Part shown: positions 20,705 to 31,529 of the stretch, piece after piece | Numbering within the stretch: position 1 is the first letter of the stretch | Layout of the letters: every line of letters begins with the position of its first letter | Assembly (NCBI GenBank): GCA_021018995.1 | Contig: CM037598.1 | Location: forward strand, 43,640,685 to 43,704,684 | Reading direction: 5' to 3' | Source: Chloranthus sessilifolius | Taxonomy: Eukaryota > Streptophyta > Magnoliopsida > Chloranthales > Chloranthaceae | Length of the DNA: 64,000 nt | Position numbers and translations under genes: made by a program | Notes under the pieces: generated by a model | Told to the model about the DNA's origin: nothing | Database searches by the model: none | The model's input: the letters and a program-made list of their open reading frames with translations, nothing else

Positions 20705-21155
20705 TCTTGCGTCTTAAAACCCTCAGAATTTGTGCTCGTGAAGCTCTCGCGGAGATCGAGCCTTAAAGTAGCTGCGCGCAGAACATAGCGAGTCCATATG
20801 CATAAAGAATAATTTGTCACCTTGCGGAGTTCTCGCGAAGCCTTGGAAGATAGAGACGCCCAGAATTTTCTTCGAGCAGCTCTCGCACACTCTTAAGCCT
20901 AACCAATTACTACGTGAGCGTAGGAGCCTACTGCGCGAGTATCTAGCGAGAGAGAACTTCTGAAGCTCTATTGCATGAGAAATCTAGGTGTTCCAATTCA
21001 CCTCTGCGATAGCATTACAGCGCAAAGCAGCCGTGTGATCAACTAAGAATCTACCGTGTGAGTGAACAATCCTCCTAGGCCAAATGCTCCTCCGCGAAGG
21101 CTCTGCCACTACGCAAGTAAATTAATGCAGATGCCAGCCCGCGAAGCTCGGGCTC
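20705..21155. repeat. TCGCGA-type motif array in C left LTR
   Basis: Degenerate copies such as GCTCTCGCGGAGATCGAG, GTTCTCGCGAAGCC, CTGCGCGAGTATCTAGCGAG and CCCGCGAAGCTCGGG, all upstream of the TATA-like box. The equivalent array in the right LTR is at 56120-56690. Confidence 0.65.
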
Positions 21156-21328
21156 TCCACTTCTCAGTTTTAACTCAAGGACCTTTTGAGAATTTCCCAA
21201 GGTTAGGGCACACTTCTCGAAGCACAAATTTCAAGGTGCACATCTCAAGGCATTCAAGGGTTATAATAGTGCCACGTCTGTTAGAAAACTTAGGATTAAT
21301 CTCTTTTGAGCCAAGGCCTTATGGACAG

Positions 21329-21340
21329 AGAATATAAGCT
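21329..21340 (+). promoter_or_regulatory. TATA-like box of C left LTR
   Basis: GAATATAAGC downstream of the array. The right LTR has AGTATATATG at the aligned place (minus strand, about 55941-55950), closer to a TATA consensus. Confidence 0.4.
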
Positions 21341-22710
21341 ATTCTAGAGTTTAGTATTATCATATTTCCTTCATCCTCTATCGGTTGAGAGCTCCAGCAG
21401 GCTAGGGTTAGAGTTTAATTATCTCTTTTTCTTATTTTTCTTCTCTCTTAGCCCAACATTGGCTGAGTAATCTTTTTATAAGAAGTTAGATTTTGTTTTA
21501 TTTTAGTTTTGTAATAGGCTTTGTATACATTTGGATCTTTTGGATGAGCAGTTGTGTACAGGCTGCAGCCTTGAGACAGTTCATTATAAGTTTTGCTTTT
21601 ATCAATAGATTGTTGTTTTAATGACTAATTAAATCTACAGATCTTATAGTTTCCTTAGATGTCTATAGGATCCATGCTTTAGGACTAGCCCATTCAGTTT
21701 TTAGTAGATCTATTATTAACAATTTGATTTCCCTTGGTTTAATAGACTCATGGATAACAAGCCGGATTTGTAGCCAGATCTGGAGAGCCCGTAGCCTTAG
21801 GACTCCATGGTGGCAGTAGCAGTTTACATTTTCTTTCTCAAATCTCTGTGGTATGGACAGACCTATAGGATACCCTATGACCATTTGAGTGGATGGAGTA
21901 TAACCCTAAGGTGGTGTCCAGCCACATGTCTGAGAAGGATTCTTCTCCTCTGCACATGAGCTTCTAGAGCCTTGTGAGGAGGTTTGTGCAGGAACTGGCT
22001 CCCCTCTGTTTTACTTGACCGATATCAGATGTTAGATCTGATTTCTCTATAGTATTTACAGCTTGAGGTTGAGTCATTGCAGGCTTAGTGTAGCAATGAC
22101 CAGCTGAATCTAAATCCTTATTCAACCTATTGTTCGTCCTTTGTGTGGGCACATTGAGCCGTTGGCCTTGGCAAAGCACATAGGATTTTATGGATTAGAA
22201 TACTTATGGATGTCAGCCAGATCTGTACGCAGATCTGGAGAGCTTATAGCACTGGCATTACATAGTGTTGTAATAATATTTATGGCCTGATCTAGTCCAT
22301 AGGTTGGGGAAATGATCAGTCCACTCCTTTGGATTAGGTTAGCATTTCTGGTTTAATCAATGGGATTTGAAAGACTTTATCAGATACTCTGTGACCATTT
22401 GAGTAGATAGAGTATAGCCCTAAGAGCCCCACAAATGGCATGGGTTAAATTAGATTCTTCTACCTTGTTGAGGTTATTGATAGCATTTCAGCAAGGACCA
22501 CTGAGGAGACAGTTTAAATCTGAGTTACATTATTGCATTAACTCTAGCTTAACATGCTTAGTTTCCATCATTTTTATATTTTATTTTGGCACACACTATG
22601 ACCATCTTCTTCTTAACCCTTTCTTTAGGATAGGGCTGCACTTTATTTCTCTTTTGTTAGGGTTAATTTAGTGTAGTCATGACACCCAACTCCCTTTCTT
22701 TAGGATTGTT

Positions 22711-22830
22711 AGATCTGTAGCCAGATCTGAAAGCCTACTATTATAGCTCATTTTGGGTTCTAGATCAATTTCTCTGAGGGACAAACTCTTACTTATTAAA
22801 ACTTGCTACAATAGCCCTAGATCTTGTAGG
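22711..22830 (+). promoter_or_regulatory. Conserved LTR block and AGATCT hairpin (element C left)
   Basis: AGATCTGTAGCCAGATCT (22711-22728), then GGGACAAACTCTTACTTA and AAAACTTGCTACAATAG up to ATCTTGTAGG at 22830. Same module as in B, D, E and F. Confidence 0.65.
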
Positions 22831-22966
22831 CTTAGGATGTTTTAGGATTGTTGTTTTCACCATATCACTTTTATCCTCTGTTTTACTTTGATTTTAATTT
22901 TCTTTCAATAGCACATAATAAATCAGCACATCCTCTGACAGACCGAATAGAACAACAACCAGTTTT

Positions 22967-22984
22967 TAGCGTCGTTGTCGGGGA
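22967..22984 (+). other. Primer-binding site of C left arm
   Basis: TAGCGTCGTTGTCGGGGA, two changes from the Asp-tRNA-type site. It lies nine bases after the LTR end. It shows the left arm is oriented +. Confidence 0.75.
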
Positions 22985-23305
22985 TATTGATTTCTTTAGT
23001 AGACCTGAGTTGTACTATAATTTAGAGTTCCAAATTCTTTGTAGCTGTGCCTAATCTAAAATAAAGTACTACTGATATTTTTAAAATTTTGTAGAAATAG
23101 ACAACAAAAGAAGGGAAAAGCTAGAGTTGCAGCTGGAGTGTAGCTAGCTCTGTTTACATTTGCTTTCTCCTAAATCTTAGTCCATTTATATTTAATTCTC
23201 TGTTATTTGTTTAGTGTAAATCTATGTAGTTGTTAATTTTTGTTTGAATTTTTTTTTTTTTTTGTGCTTGTGAGCATTCTCTTTACTTACTGTGGGTATG
23301 AGTAT

Positions 23306-24887
23306 ATGCATGGTAGAAGGTCCATAAACCCTGAGTTAGAACCTCCAAATCTAGAGGTTGAAATGATCCTTAGACCTAGACACACCACACAGGGCCCTAC
23401 TATTAAAACTGAACCAGTTGTCATGGCTGAGAGGCAGAGAACATTAAAGGAGTATAATGCACCTGAGGAGTACACCTCTCCCTTTTGCATTCAATTTTTC
23501 TCTGTTGAGGGGAATTGTGAAATTAAATCCTCCACCATTAATATGCTGCTTTCATTTCATGGGCTTAGTAAAGAAGATCCCTACAAGCATATCGACCAAT
23601 TTTTGGCACCTCTGCACTACTTTCAATATTGCTGGCTTGGGACCTGAGGCCACTAAACTGAGGCTTTTTCTTTTTTCACTAAAGGATAAAGCCAGCACAT
23701 GGCTATCAAAGCTTCTAGCCAACAACATACAGTCATGGAGTGACCTTCAAACTAAATTCCTTCCCATGAATAAAATCAGCCACATGGGGGCAAATATTTT
23801 ATCATTTACTCAGTCCTCAACTGAGGATTTTTATGAAGCTTGGAAAAGATTACAGAAGATGTTAAAATAATGCCCCTACCACCAAATTCTAATGTGGCAA
23901 CTAGTGCAAGTATTCTACCAAGGAATTAATCCCAAGAGCAGGGATATGATTGATGCTTCCTGTGGTGGGTAGCGACCTCCACAAGACAGCTGAGGAAGCT
24001 TGGGAACTATTTGACATAATAGGAGAAAATTCCATGTAGTAGGAGTCTCTGTCATGCACCCTAGCTAAGATGGTGAAAGAGGTCACTCCTAGAGGTGGAA
24101 TATATGAAGTCATGTGGCAAGGTGATTTGGAGAGGAAGGTGGACAATTTGTCCTTAAAATTTGACAAATTAATGAATGTGATGTAGCCTCAGATGATTAC
24201 ATAGGTGGAGGAGGCATGCCTGATATGCCAATCTCCCACACATTCTATTCATGATTGTCTATCTACCAACTAGTTTCCTGATTTTATTATGGAGCATGCC
24301 AATACTGCTCATACTTATGGGCAGCAGCTTGCTAGGTATTCTTGGAGGAACCACCCAAACCTGAGGTAGAAAAAAGATTCATATCCTCAACCCCAGCAGT
24401 AGCAGGTGGTAGCTCCTTACAGACCCAACACTAGTTGAACCAAGGATACCAACCAAGGCAAAATTTTTTGCTACCTGCCCCCAAGTCTAACTAGTTGGCC
24501 CTGCCCCCACAACAGCCCAGATCCTCTTCATTTGAAGAGAAGATGCTGGCTTCAATACAAAATTTGGGAAACTTGGTATAGACTGTCAATTCTCATGGAC
24601 AGAGCATTAAGAAGATTGAGGACCAGTTGGGTTATATTTGTAATGCTTTGAATAGAAGGGAGGAAGAAAAATTGCCTAGTCAACCCCTGACATATCCAAA
24701 AGGGCAGTATATGATTGGAGATGCATCCTCCACCCATGTGGAAGTTGATCCAATCACTACTCTTAGGAGTGGCAGGGTGGTTGACAATTTGGTGGGCAAG
24801 ATAATTGAGGAGGTCACGAAAAATGAAAGTGAAAGAATTGCTAGTGTTGAAGAGCCAAGGATTGTACCCCTACTGTGGATCAGCTAG
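23306..24887 (+). pseudogene. gag: Element C left-arm gag
   Basis: The start at 23306 (MHGRRSINPELEP) is chosen by alignment to the other gag starts; the upstream open frame is poly-T leader. Capsid motifs FCIQFFSVEGNCEI and FHGLSKEDPYKHI are followed by a frameshift near 23630, SLKDKASTWLSKLL and later CLICQSPTHSIHDC, the CX2CX4HX4C knuckle (about 24217). Several stops are TAG where sister copies have CAG or TGG. The tail NALNRREEEKLPSQ and GQYMIGDASS matches B, E and F. Confidence 0.8.
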
Positions 24888-24988
24888 GGTAAAATAATGG
24901 GGCTGATGTTGAGCCCCAACATCAAATAATAAAGGAAAATAAAAGGAAAAGAAAAAAATATGACCATGATATTAATAGGCATGTAGCA

Positions 24989-26284
24989 GTGGCACCAGCA
25001 GTGCCACAGCTGCCATTTCCTCAAGCACTAGCTGGCCCATCCCCTCTTGATAAAGGGAATGCTCAGATGGAGGAAATACTGGAGACTTTCAAGCTGGTTA
25101 GGATAAATTTGCCCTTGCTTGATGCCATAAAACAAGTCCCTACCTATGCTAAATTTTTGAAGGACCTCTGCACACAAAAGAGGAAAGCAAGGGTGCAGTT
25201 GTCTAAAAGAGTTTTTATTGTTGAGCATGTTGAGTCAATCTTGTCCATTGCCACTCCAGAAAATTACAAGACCCAGGGGTACCTACTATCCCCTGCATAA
25301 TCGAAAACCACACCATTGTAAAGGCCCTCTTAGACTTAGGGGCCAGTGTGAACTTACTCCCTTATTCAATGTATGAGGAGCTAGGTTTGGGGGAGCTTAA
25401 ACCTACATCAGTTGTGCTCCAACTGGCTGCCAGGTCTGAGAGGAGACCTGTGGGTGTGGTAGAGGATGTCTTGGTGGGGGTGGACAAATTCTATTATTCA
25501 ACTAATTTCCTTGTTTTGGATAGGGACCCTTGTAAAAGTAAAACCCCAATTTCTATTATCCTTGGCAGGCCATTCTTGGCTACTACAAATGCTTGCATAC
25601 AATGCAGGTTAGGAGTGATGGAGGTTACCTTTGGGAACGTGAAGGCCCATTTAAATGTGTACCATGCTGCTACAGTGCCTCAGACTGATATTGCGGATTG
25701 CTGGGCAGTAGATGTACTAGATGGCTTAGTGGAAGAGGAATTATCCAATCTGCTGGATTGGGATAATGTTGCTGATCACCTGGCAAATATTTGGAGTTTG
25801 TTTGAGAAGAAGGCCCAAGTTTTCATGACAGAAGATAGTACCATAACAGAGTCATCTGTGGGCCTTCTGCAGTATTCCAATGGGAAACATACATTGTTGC
25901 CTCTTTCTCAAACCACTAAGGCACCTATGTTGCCTTCAATTGAAAGTCCCCCTGAGCTAGAGCTGAAGTACCTCCCAACCACATTAAAATATATCTTCTT
26001 GGGGCAGGACAACAAGCTTCCCATGATTATCTGCTCCTCTCTCACTAGTGAGAAGGAGGAAGAACTGCTAAATGTTCTCAAGAAACATAAGAAAGCAATT
26101 GGGTGGACAATATCTGACCTTGGAGGCATTGATGCCTTAGTTTGCATGCACATAATTTATTTGGATGAGGGTGCCCAACCTTCAAGGGAGATGCAGAGGA
26201 AATTAAATCCTCACATGCAGGAGGTGGTCCTCAAGGAGATAGTGAAATTGTTGGATGCAGGGGTGATTTACCCCATTTCAAATT
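24989..26284 (+). pseudogene. pro: Element C left-arm protease and RT N-terminus
   Basis: FKLVRINLPLLDAIKQ starts the segment. After a frame change near 25300 the active site ALLDLGASVNLL is intact, followed by IILGRPFLATTNACI and the linker. RT begins at about 25965 (LKYIFLGQDNKLPMII, IGWTISDLGGID, LNPHMQEVVLKEI). The frame runs to VIYPISNSE and then hits the inverted-repeat centre, so the RT catalytic half never existed in this arm. The 25348-26284 frame is open for more than 300 codons, well preserved for such an old copy. Confidence 0.75.
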
Positions 26285-26303
26285 CTGAATGTGGTAAATC
26301 ACC
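26262..26303. repeat. Centre of the element C palindrome
   Basis: GGTGATTTACCCCATTTCA (26262-26280), loop AATTC, then the near-complement TGAATGTGGTAAATCACC (26286-26303). The right side read on the minus strand gives the same RT-start coding as the left. This is the turning point of the inverted repeat. Confidence 0.7.
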
Positions 26304-26690
26304 ATCACACACAGACTCCTGCATCATCTGTGAGATGATTCCTCCTCACCTCACTAACTGAAAGAAGGATCTGCAAGAAGGGACTTTCCAATGGTGTGTG
26401 AAGGCAAATTGTTCTTGTAATTTTTTGAGAATGGAAGATACATTGGTAATGGTTGTCTTAACAATCATGAAAACTCCTTCTTCTCAGAGCAACTCGAGTA
26501 TTTTTGGTGATGACAGCAACAACTTAGCATCGAGTATGGCATCAAGCAAAAATTCAAATTGTGAAAGTCTCCAGCATTTCTCCATTTGAGCATTCCTTTA
26601 TCAGGGGATATAGTGCTTGATCAGCGTAACATATATTTTATCTTTTCTTTTATCTTTCCTTTATTTGATGTTGGGGCTCAACATCACCCT
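26286..26690 (-). pseudogene. Element C right-arm protease remnant
   Basis: Read on minus, pieces align with the left arm: GGAATGCTCAAATGG and CTGGAGACTTTCA near 26590-26560, and AAAAAATTACAAGA near 26430. Most of the protease after the CACACCATT segment is missing and the remainder is scrambled by small gaps. About 400 bp stand for about 1400 bp in the left arm. No usable frame. Confidence 0.5.
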
Positions 26691-28286
26691 AGTCCGCAAT
26701 CTGCTCTTCAACACTAATAATTCTTTCACTTTCATTTTCATTTTCATTTTCCGTGACCTCCTCAGTTACCTTGCCCACCAAATTGTCAACCACCTTGCCA
26801 CTCCTAAGGATAGTGATTACATCAGCTTCCTCATGGGTGGAGGATGCATCTCCAATCATATATTGCCCTTTTGGATATGTCAGGGGTTGACTAGGCAATT
26901 TTCCTTCCTCCCTTCTGTTCAAAGCATTACAAATTTGACCCAACTGGTCCTTAATCTTCTTAATGCTCTATCCATGAGAATTGATAGTCTATACTAGGTT
27001 CCCCAAATTTTGCATTGAAGACTGCATCTGCTCTTCAAATGAAGAGGATCTGTGCTATTGTGGGGGCAGGGCCAACTGGTGTGACTGAGGAGCAGGTAGC
27101 ATAAAATTTTGCCTTGGTGGGTACCCTTGGTTAAACTGGTGTTGGGGTCTGTAAGGAGCTATCACTTGCTACTGCTGGGGTTGAGGATATGAATCTTGTC
27201 TCCACCTTAGGTTTGGGTGGTTCTTCCAAGAATACCCAGCATGCTACTGCCCATAAGTTTGAGCAGCATTGGCATGCTCCATAACAAAATCAAGAAACTG
27301 GTTGGCAGATGGACAATCATGAATAGAATGTGTGGGAGATTGGCATATTAGGCATGCCTCCTTCACCTGTGCAACCATCCGGGGCTGCATCACATTCATT
27401 AATTTGTCAAATTTTAAGGACAAATTGTCCACCTTCCTCTCCAAATCACCTTGCACCTTGACTTCATATATTCCACCTCTAGGGGTGGCCTTTTTCACCA
27501 TCTTAGCTGGGGTCTGACTGTCATTGTGTAACAGAGACTCCTGCTGCATGAAAATTTTCCCTATTATGTCAAACATCTCCCAAGCTTCCTCAACTATGTT
27601 GTGGAGGTAGCTACTACCATAAGAAGCATCCACCATATCTCTGCTCTTAGGATTAATTCCTTGGTAGAATACATGCCCTAGTTGCCACATTGGAATTTGG
27701 TGGTGGGGGCATTATTTTAACATCTTCTGGAATCTTTCCCATGCTTCATAAAAGTCTTCAGTTGAGGACTGAGTAAATAATAAAATATTTATCCTCATCT
27801 AGCTAGTTTTGTTTATGGGAAAGAATTTGGCAAGGAATTTGGTTTGAAGGTCACTCCATGACTATATGCTGTTGGCTGGGAACTTTCATAGCCATGTGCT
27901 GGCTTTGTCCTTTAGTGAAAAAGGAAAAAGCCTCAGTTTAGTGGCCTCAGGTCCCAAGCCAGTAATATTGAAAGTAGTGCAGAGTGCCAAAAATTGGTCG
28001 ATATGCTTGTAGGGATCTTCTTTACTAAGCCCATGAAACGAAGGCAGATATTAATGGTGGAGGATTTAATTTTATAATTCCCCTCAACAGAGGAAAATTG
28101 AATGCAGAAGGGAGAGGTGTACTCCCTAGGTACATTGTAATCCTTTAATGTTCTCTACCTCTCAGCCATGATAGCTGGTTCAATTTCAATAGCAGGGCCC
28201 TGTGTGGTGTGTCTAGGTCTAAGGATCCTTTCAACCTCTAGATTTGGAGGTTTCAACTCAGGATTTAAGGACCTTCTACCATGCAT
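26689..28286 (-). pseudogene. gag: Element C right-arm gag
   Basis: Starts at 28286 with MHGRRSLNPELKP, matching the left arm. There is an early TAG after IEPAIMAER. The frame resumes with QLGHVFYQGINPKSRDM, LSLKFDKLMNVMQ, the knuckle CLICQSPTHSIHDC (CX2CX4HX4C) and NALNRREEGKLPSQ to ISVEEQIAD. It runs opposite to the left-arm gag towards the common centre. The stops differ from those of the left arm, so the arms have decayed independently. Confidence 0.8.
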
Positions 28287-28633
28287 ATACTCACACCCAC
28301 AGTAAGTAAAGAGAATGCTCACAAGCACAAAAAAAAAAAATTTCAAACAAAAATTAACAACTACATAGATTTGCACTAAACAAATAACAGGGAATTAAAT
28401 ATAAATGGGCTGAGATTTAGAGAAAAGGAAGTGCAAACAGAGCTAGCTACACTCAAGCTGCAACTCTAACTTTTCCCTTCTTCTGTTGTCCATTTTTATA
28501 AAATTCCAAAAAATATCAGTAGTACTTTATTCTAGATTAGACACAGTTACAAAGAATTTGAAAGTCTAAATTATAATACAACTCAGGTCTACTAAAAAGA
28601 TCAATATCCCCGACAACGGCGCTAAAAACTTGT
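28287..28633 (-). other. Element C right-arm leader with primer-binding site
   Basis: The primer site on minus is TAGCGCCGTTGTCGGGGA at 28624-28607, one change from consensus. The rest is AT-rich leader that aligns with 22985-23305. No gene. Confidence 0.75.
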
Positions 28634-29675
28634 TGTTGTTCTATTTAGTCTGTCAGAGGATGTGCTGATTTATTATGTGGTGCTGGAAGAAAATTTAAAT
28701 CAAAGTAAAACAGAGGATACAAATGATATGGGGAAAACAACAATCCTAAAACATCCTAAGCTTGTAAGATCCAAGGCTATTGTCACAAGTTTTGATAAGT
28801 AAGAGTTTGTCCCATAGAGAAGTTGATCTAGAATCCAAAATGGGCTATAATAGTAGGTCTCCAGATCTGGCTACAGATCTGACAATCCTAAAGAAAGGGA
28901 GTTGGGTGTCACGACTACACTAAATTAACCATAACAAAAGAGAAATAAAGTGCAGCCCTATCCTAAATAAAGCGTTAAGAAGAAGATGGTGATGGTGTGT
29001 GCTAAAATAAATATAAAAATGATGGGAAGTAAGCATATTAAGCAAGAGTTAATACAGTAATGTAACTCAGATTTAGACTGTCTCTGCAGTGGTCCATACT
29101 GAGATGCTATTATTAACCTCAACAAGGTAGAAGAATCCAATTTAACCCATGCCATTTGGGGTGCTCTTAGGGCTATACTCTATCCACTCAAATGGTTACA
29201 GAGTATCTGATAGAGTCTGTCAAATCCCATTGATTAAACCAGAAATGGTAACCTAATCCAAAGGAGTGGACTGATCATTTCCCCAACCTATGGACCAGAT
29301 CAGGCCATGAATATTATTACATCACTATGTGATGCGAGTGCTACAAGCTCCCCAGATCTGTGTACAGATCTAGCTGACATCCATAGGTATTCCAAATCAT
29401 AAAATCCTATGTGCTTTGCCAAGGCCAACGGCTCAATGCGCCCACACAAAGGACCCATAACAGGTTGAATAAGGATTTAGATTCAGCTGGTCATTGCTAC
29501 ACCAACCCTTAATGACTTAGCCTCAAGCTACAATTACTATAGAGAAATTAGATCTAACATCTGATATCGGTCAAGTAAAATAGAGGGGAGCGAGTTCTTG
29601 CACAAACCTCCTCACAAGGCTCTAGAAGCTTATGTGCAGAGGGGAAGAATCCTTCTCAGACATGTGGCTGGACAC
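28634..29675 (-). repeat. Element C right LTR, inner part
   Basis: The 3' (primer-site side) 1042 bp of the right LTR in minus orientation, with the conserved block at 28761-28820. It is interrupted at GGACAC by element D and resumes at 55365. Summed length of both parts, about 2695 bp, equals the left LTR within two bases. Confidence 0.85.
29671..29675. other. Target-site duplication of element D, left copy
   Basis: GACAC directly before TGTTGGTGATTC. It is repeated exactly at 55360-55364. The uninterrupted site in the C left LTR (minus strand, about 21921-21905) reads CTGGACACCACCTT, which confirms the insertion. Confidence 0.95.
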
Positions 29676-30650
29676 TGTTGGTGATTCTAGTGTGCATGAT
29701 TTATTTGTATTTTGAAAACAGACTTACAGAGGATGAATTTACTAAAAGAATACGAAAATATCAGCACAGAGAGATCTCAATTAGCCTGCAAGATCAGGGC
29801 CAATTGTAGCAAGTTTTAAAATATAAGTGAGTAAAAGATCGTCCACAGAGAATTGATTTTAAAATGCAAGATAAACCTCCAGATCTGGGTTACCTGATCT
29901 GACCTCTTATCCTATCTACAAAGCACATAAGATGGGAGGTTGAATTTGTCACATTAACTAAATGATAAAAGTAAAAGTTAAACTAAATGATCCAGATCTG
30001 AGTTGGGGGAATTTTGATGTAAACTTATAAAAATGGAGAAATAATATCTAACTTTGATTTGGTCCTTGAAACATAATGAGAATGACTGCAGATCAAATGA
30101 GAGATGATCCAATCTTCATCTGGCTACAAGCACAGATGTAAGAGAAATAAATCTAACTCAAGGATTAGATTTAGGCTTATGGCTATGGTCTGTCCACTTC
30201 AATGGCCACAGACCCTCCAATAGTCTTTAATCTAAACCCTTAATTTAGAACAAGAAATATCACTACAAATGTTGTAAGAGATTAGGTTACAAACACTAAT
30301 TCCCACAGGATTAATGAATTAAGGGAAATTGCATGAAAAACAGTAAATCTAAAGGAGTCTAGTGCAATAAGGAGATCAGAGAGAACCCTTAACACGAATC
30401 CAATTGAGAATGTACGATTTACAGCAACCTTTTCAAATTCACCATTACAATTACAGAGCACAACTTAAACAGCTCTCAGATTTGTAGTCTTGAATACAAT
30501 TCTCTTTTGAATTACAGAGGTATCTCACAGCTCTCAATTGCAAGTAAAAGTTAGGCTATTACAGGAGTTTCAGACAAACTAGCTGATTTGGAAATGGGGG
30601 AATAGGAATGAAACAATAAATCTGGATCCCCAAATTGGGCAAATGGTTTA

Positions 30651-30662
30651 TCTATTTATAGT
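30651..30662 (-). promoter_or_regulatory. TATA box in D 3' LTR
   Basis: ACTATAAATAGA on the minus strand, about 360 bp downstream of the motif array. The identical CTATAAATAG occurs in both E LTRs (54271 and 41995). Confidence 0.6.
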
Positions 30663-31017
30663 TTACCCCAGGTCTAGCTCAGATGTGTATCGACCAATCA
30701 CAAGTGCTTAGATCTGTATCAACCAATGGTAGTCGAGCACGAGGGTCCAGATCTATTTTGGCCAATCAGAATTGCTTCTTTTGTTTCAGCCAATCAAATG
30801 ACAGAGGCATCAATTCTGTTATGTAATTCGAAAATCTGTTAGAACTTCTAGAAGTTCCCGCCAATTGATTTCATCTTCGGGCGCTCACATGGGGTAGAAT
30901 ATGCCTTTGCTTCGTGCTTAGAATCTTTTGGAATGTCCCTGGGTTTTTAAGTGCATTGGGGCGTGTGTAAAAGATTACTGAATTACCCTTGCAGAAGCTA
31001 GGAATCTTCAGAATACC

Positions 31018-31262
31018 ATTTCGCATAGTTTAGGGAACTTTTTGCAAGGTACTGTGACTTCTGAAGCTCTTTTCGCAAAGTTCAGGTTCTGTTCGCAAGG
31101 AGTTCTCTTCTTTTCGAATAAGTCAAACATCCTTTCGAAGAGTTCAGGTGCTCTTCGAAAACTAAGCCTGGAGCTTTTAGTTCTTTTCACAAAGTTCAGG
31201 TTCTTTTCGCAATGTTCAGATTCTTTTCGAAAAGCACTCTGTAGTGCATTCTTCTGTTCGAA
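31018..31262. repeat. TTTTCGCAAAG motif array in D 3' LTR
   Basis: About ten units of CTTTTCGCAAAGTTCAGGTTCT type: GCTCTTTTCGCAAAGTTCAG, CTTTTCGAATAAG, CCTTTCGAAGAGTTCAGG, CTTTTCGCAATGTTCAG, CTTTTCGAAAAGCAC. Core TTCGAA or TTCGCAA. Same family as the E LTR arrays and the D and E spacer arrays. Confidence 0.75.
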
Positions 31263-31529
31263 TTGCTTCATATTTCTTTTCTGGGTTGAGACCAGGTCTT
31301 TGCCTTTTCAGTTTAGGCATTTTGACAGCTAGTGAGGTTGTCCCTTATCTTTCTTCCTTTGGATCAACATGGATTATCATCTTTTTGGCACTTTTAGGCT
31401 GCTTTCATGGTTAAGCCCGTCTTTATTGTTAGCTGTAACACAAGTACTTAAAACACTTATTTAGCTCTCTCAAGGGTCTATCAAGGCCCAGGTTAAAGGG
31501 GGGAAAATGGTGTTTTCTAGTTCTCAACA

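Larger units (their letters stand above)
20261..22957 (+). repeat. Element C left LTR (2697 bp)
   Basis: Begins TGTTTTTCACTGAAAAG and ends ..GAATAGAACAACA. It aligns along its length with the minus-strand right LTR (start TGTTATTCACTAAAAAG). It has the array at 20705-21155, a TATA-like box at 21331, repeated AGATCT hairpin modules (21775, 22215, 22711) and repeated CCATTTGAGTGGATGGAGTA modules (21885, 22397). Confidence 0.85.
29676..31529 (-). repeat. Element D 3' LTR (1854 bp)
   Basis: On minus it starts TGTTGAGAACTAGAAAAC (31529) and ends ..GAATCACCAACA (29676). It carries the array 31018-31262, a TATA box on minus (CTATAAATAG, 30661-30652), the conserved block at 29783-29855 and the AGATCT hairpin at 29879-29912. 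It is the clean reference for the distorted 5' LTR at 39595. Confidence 0.9.
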
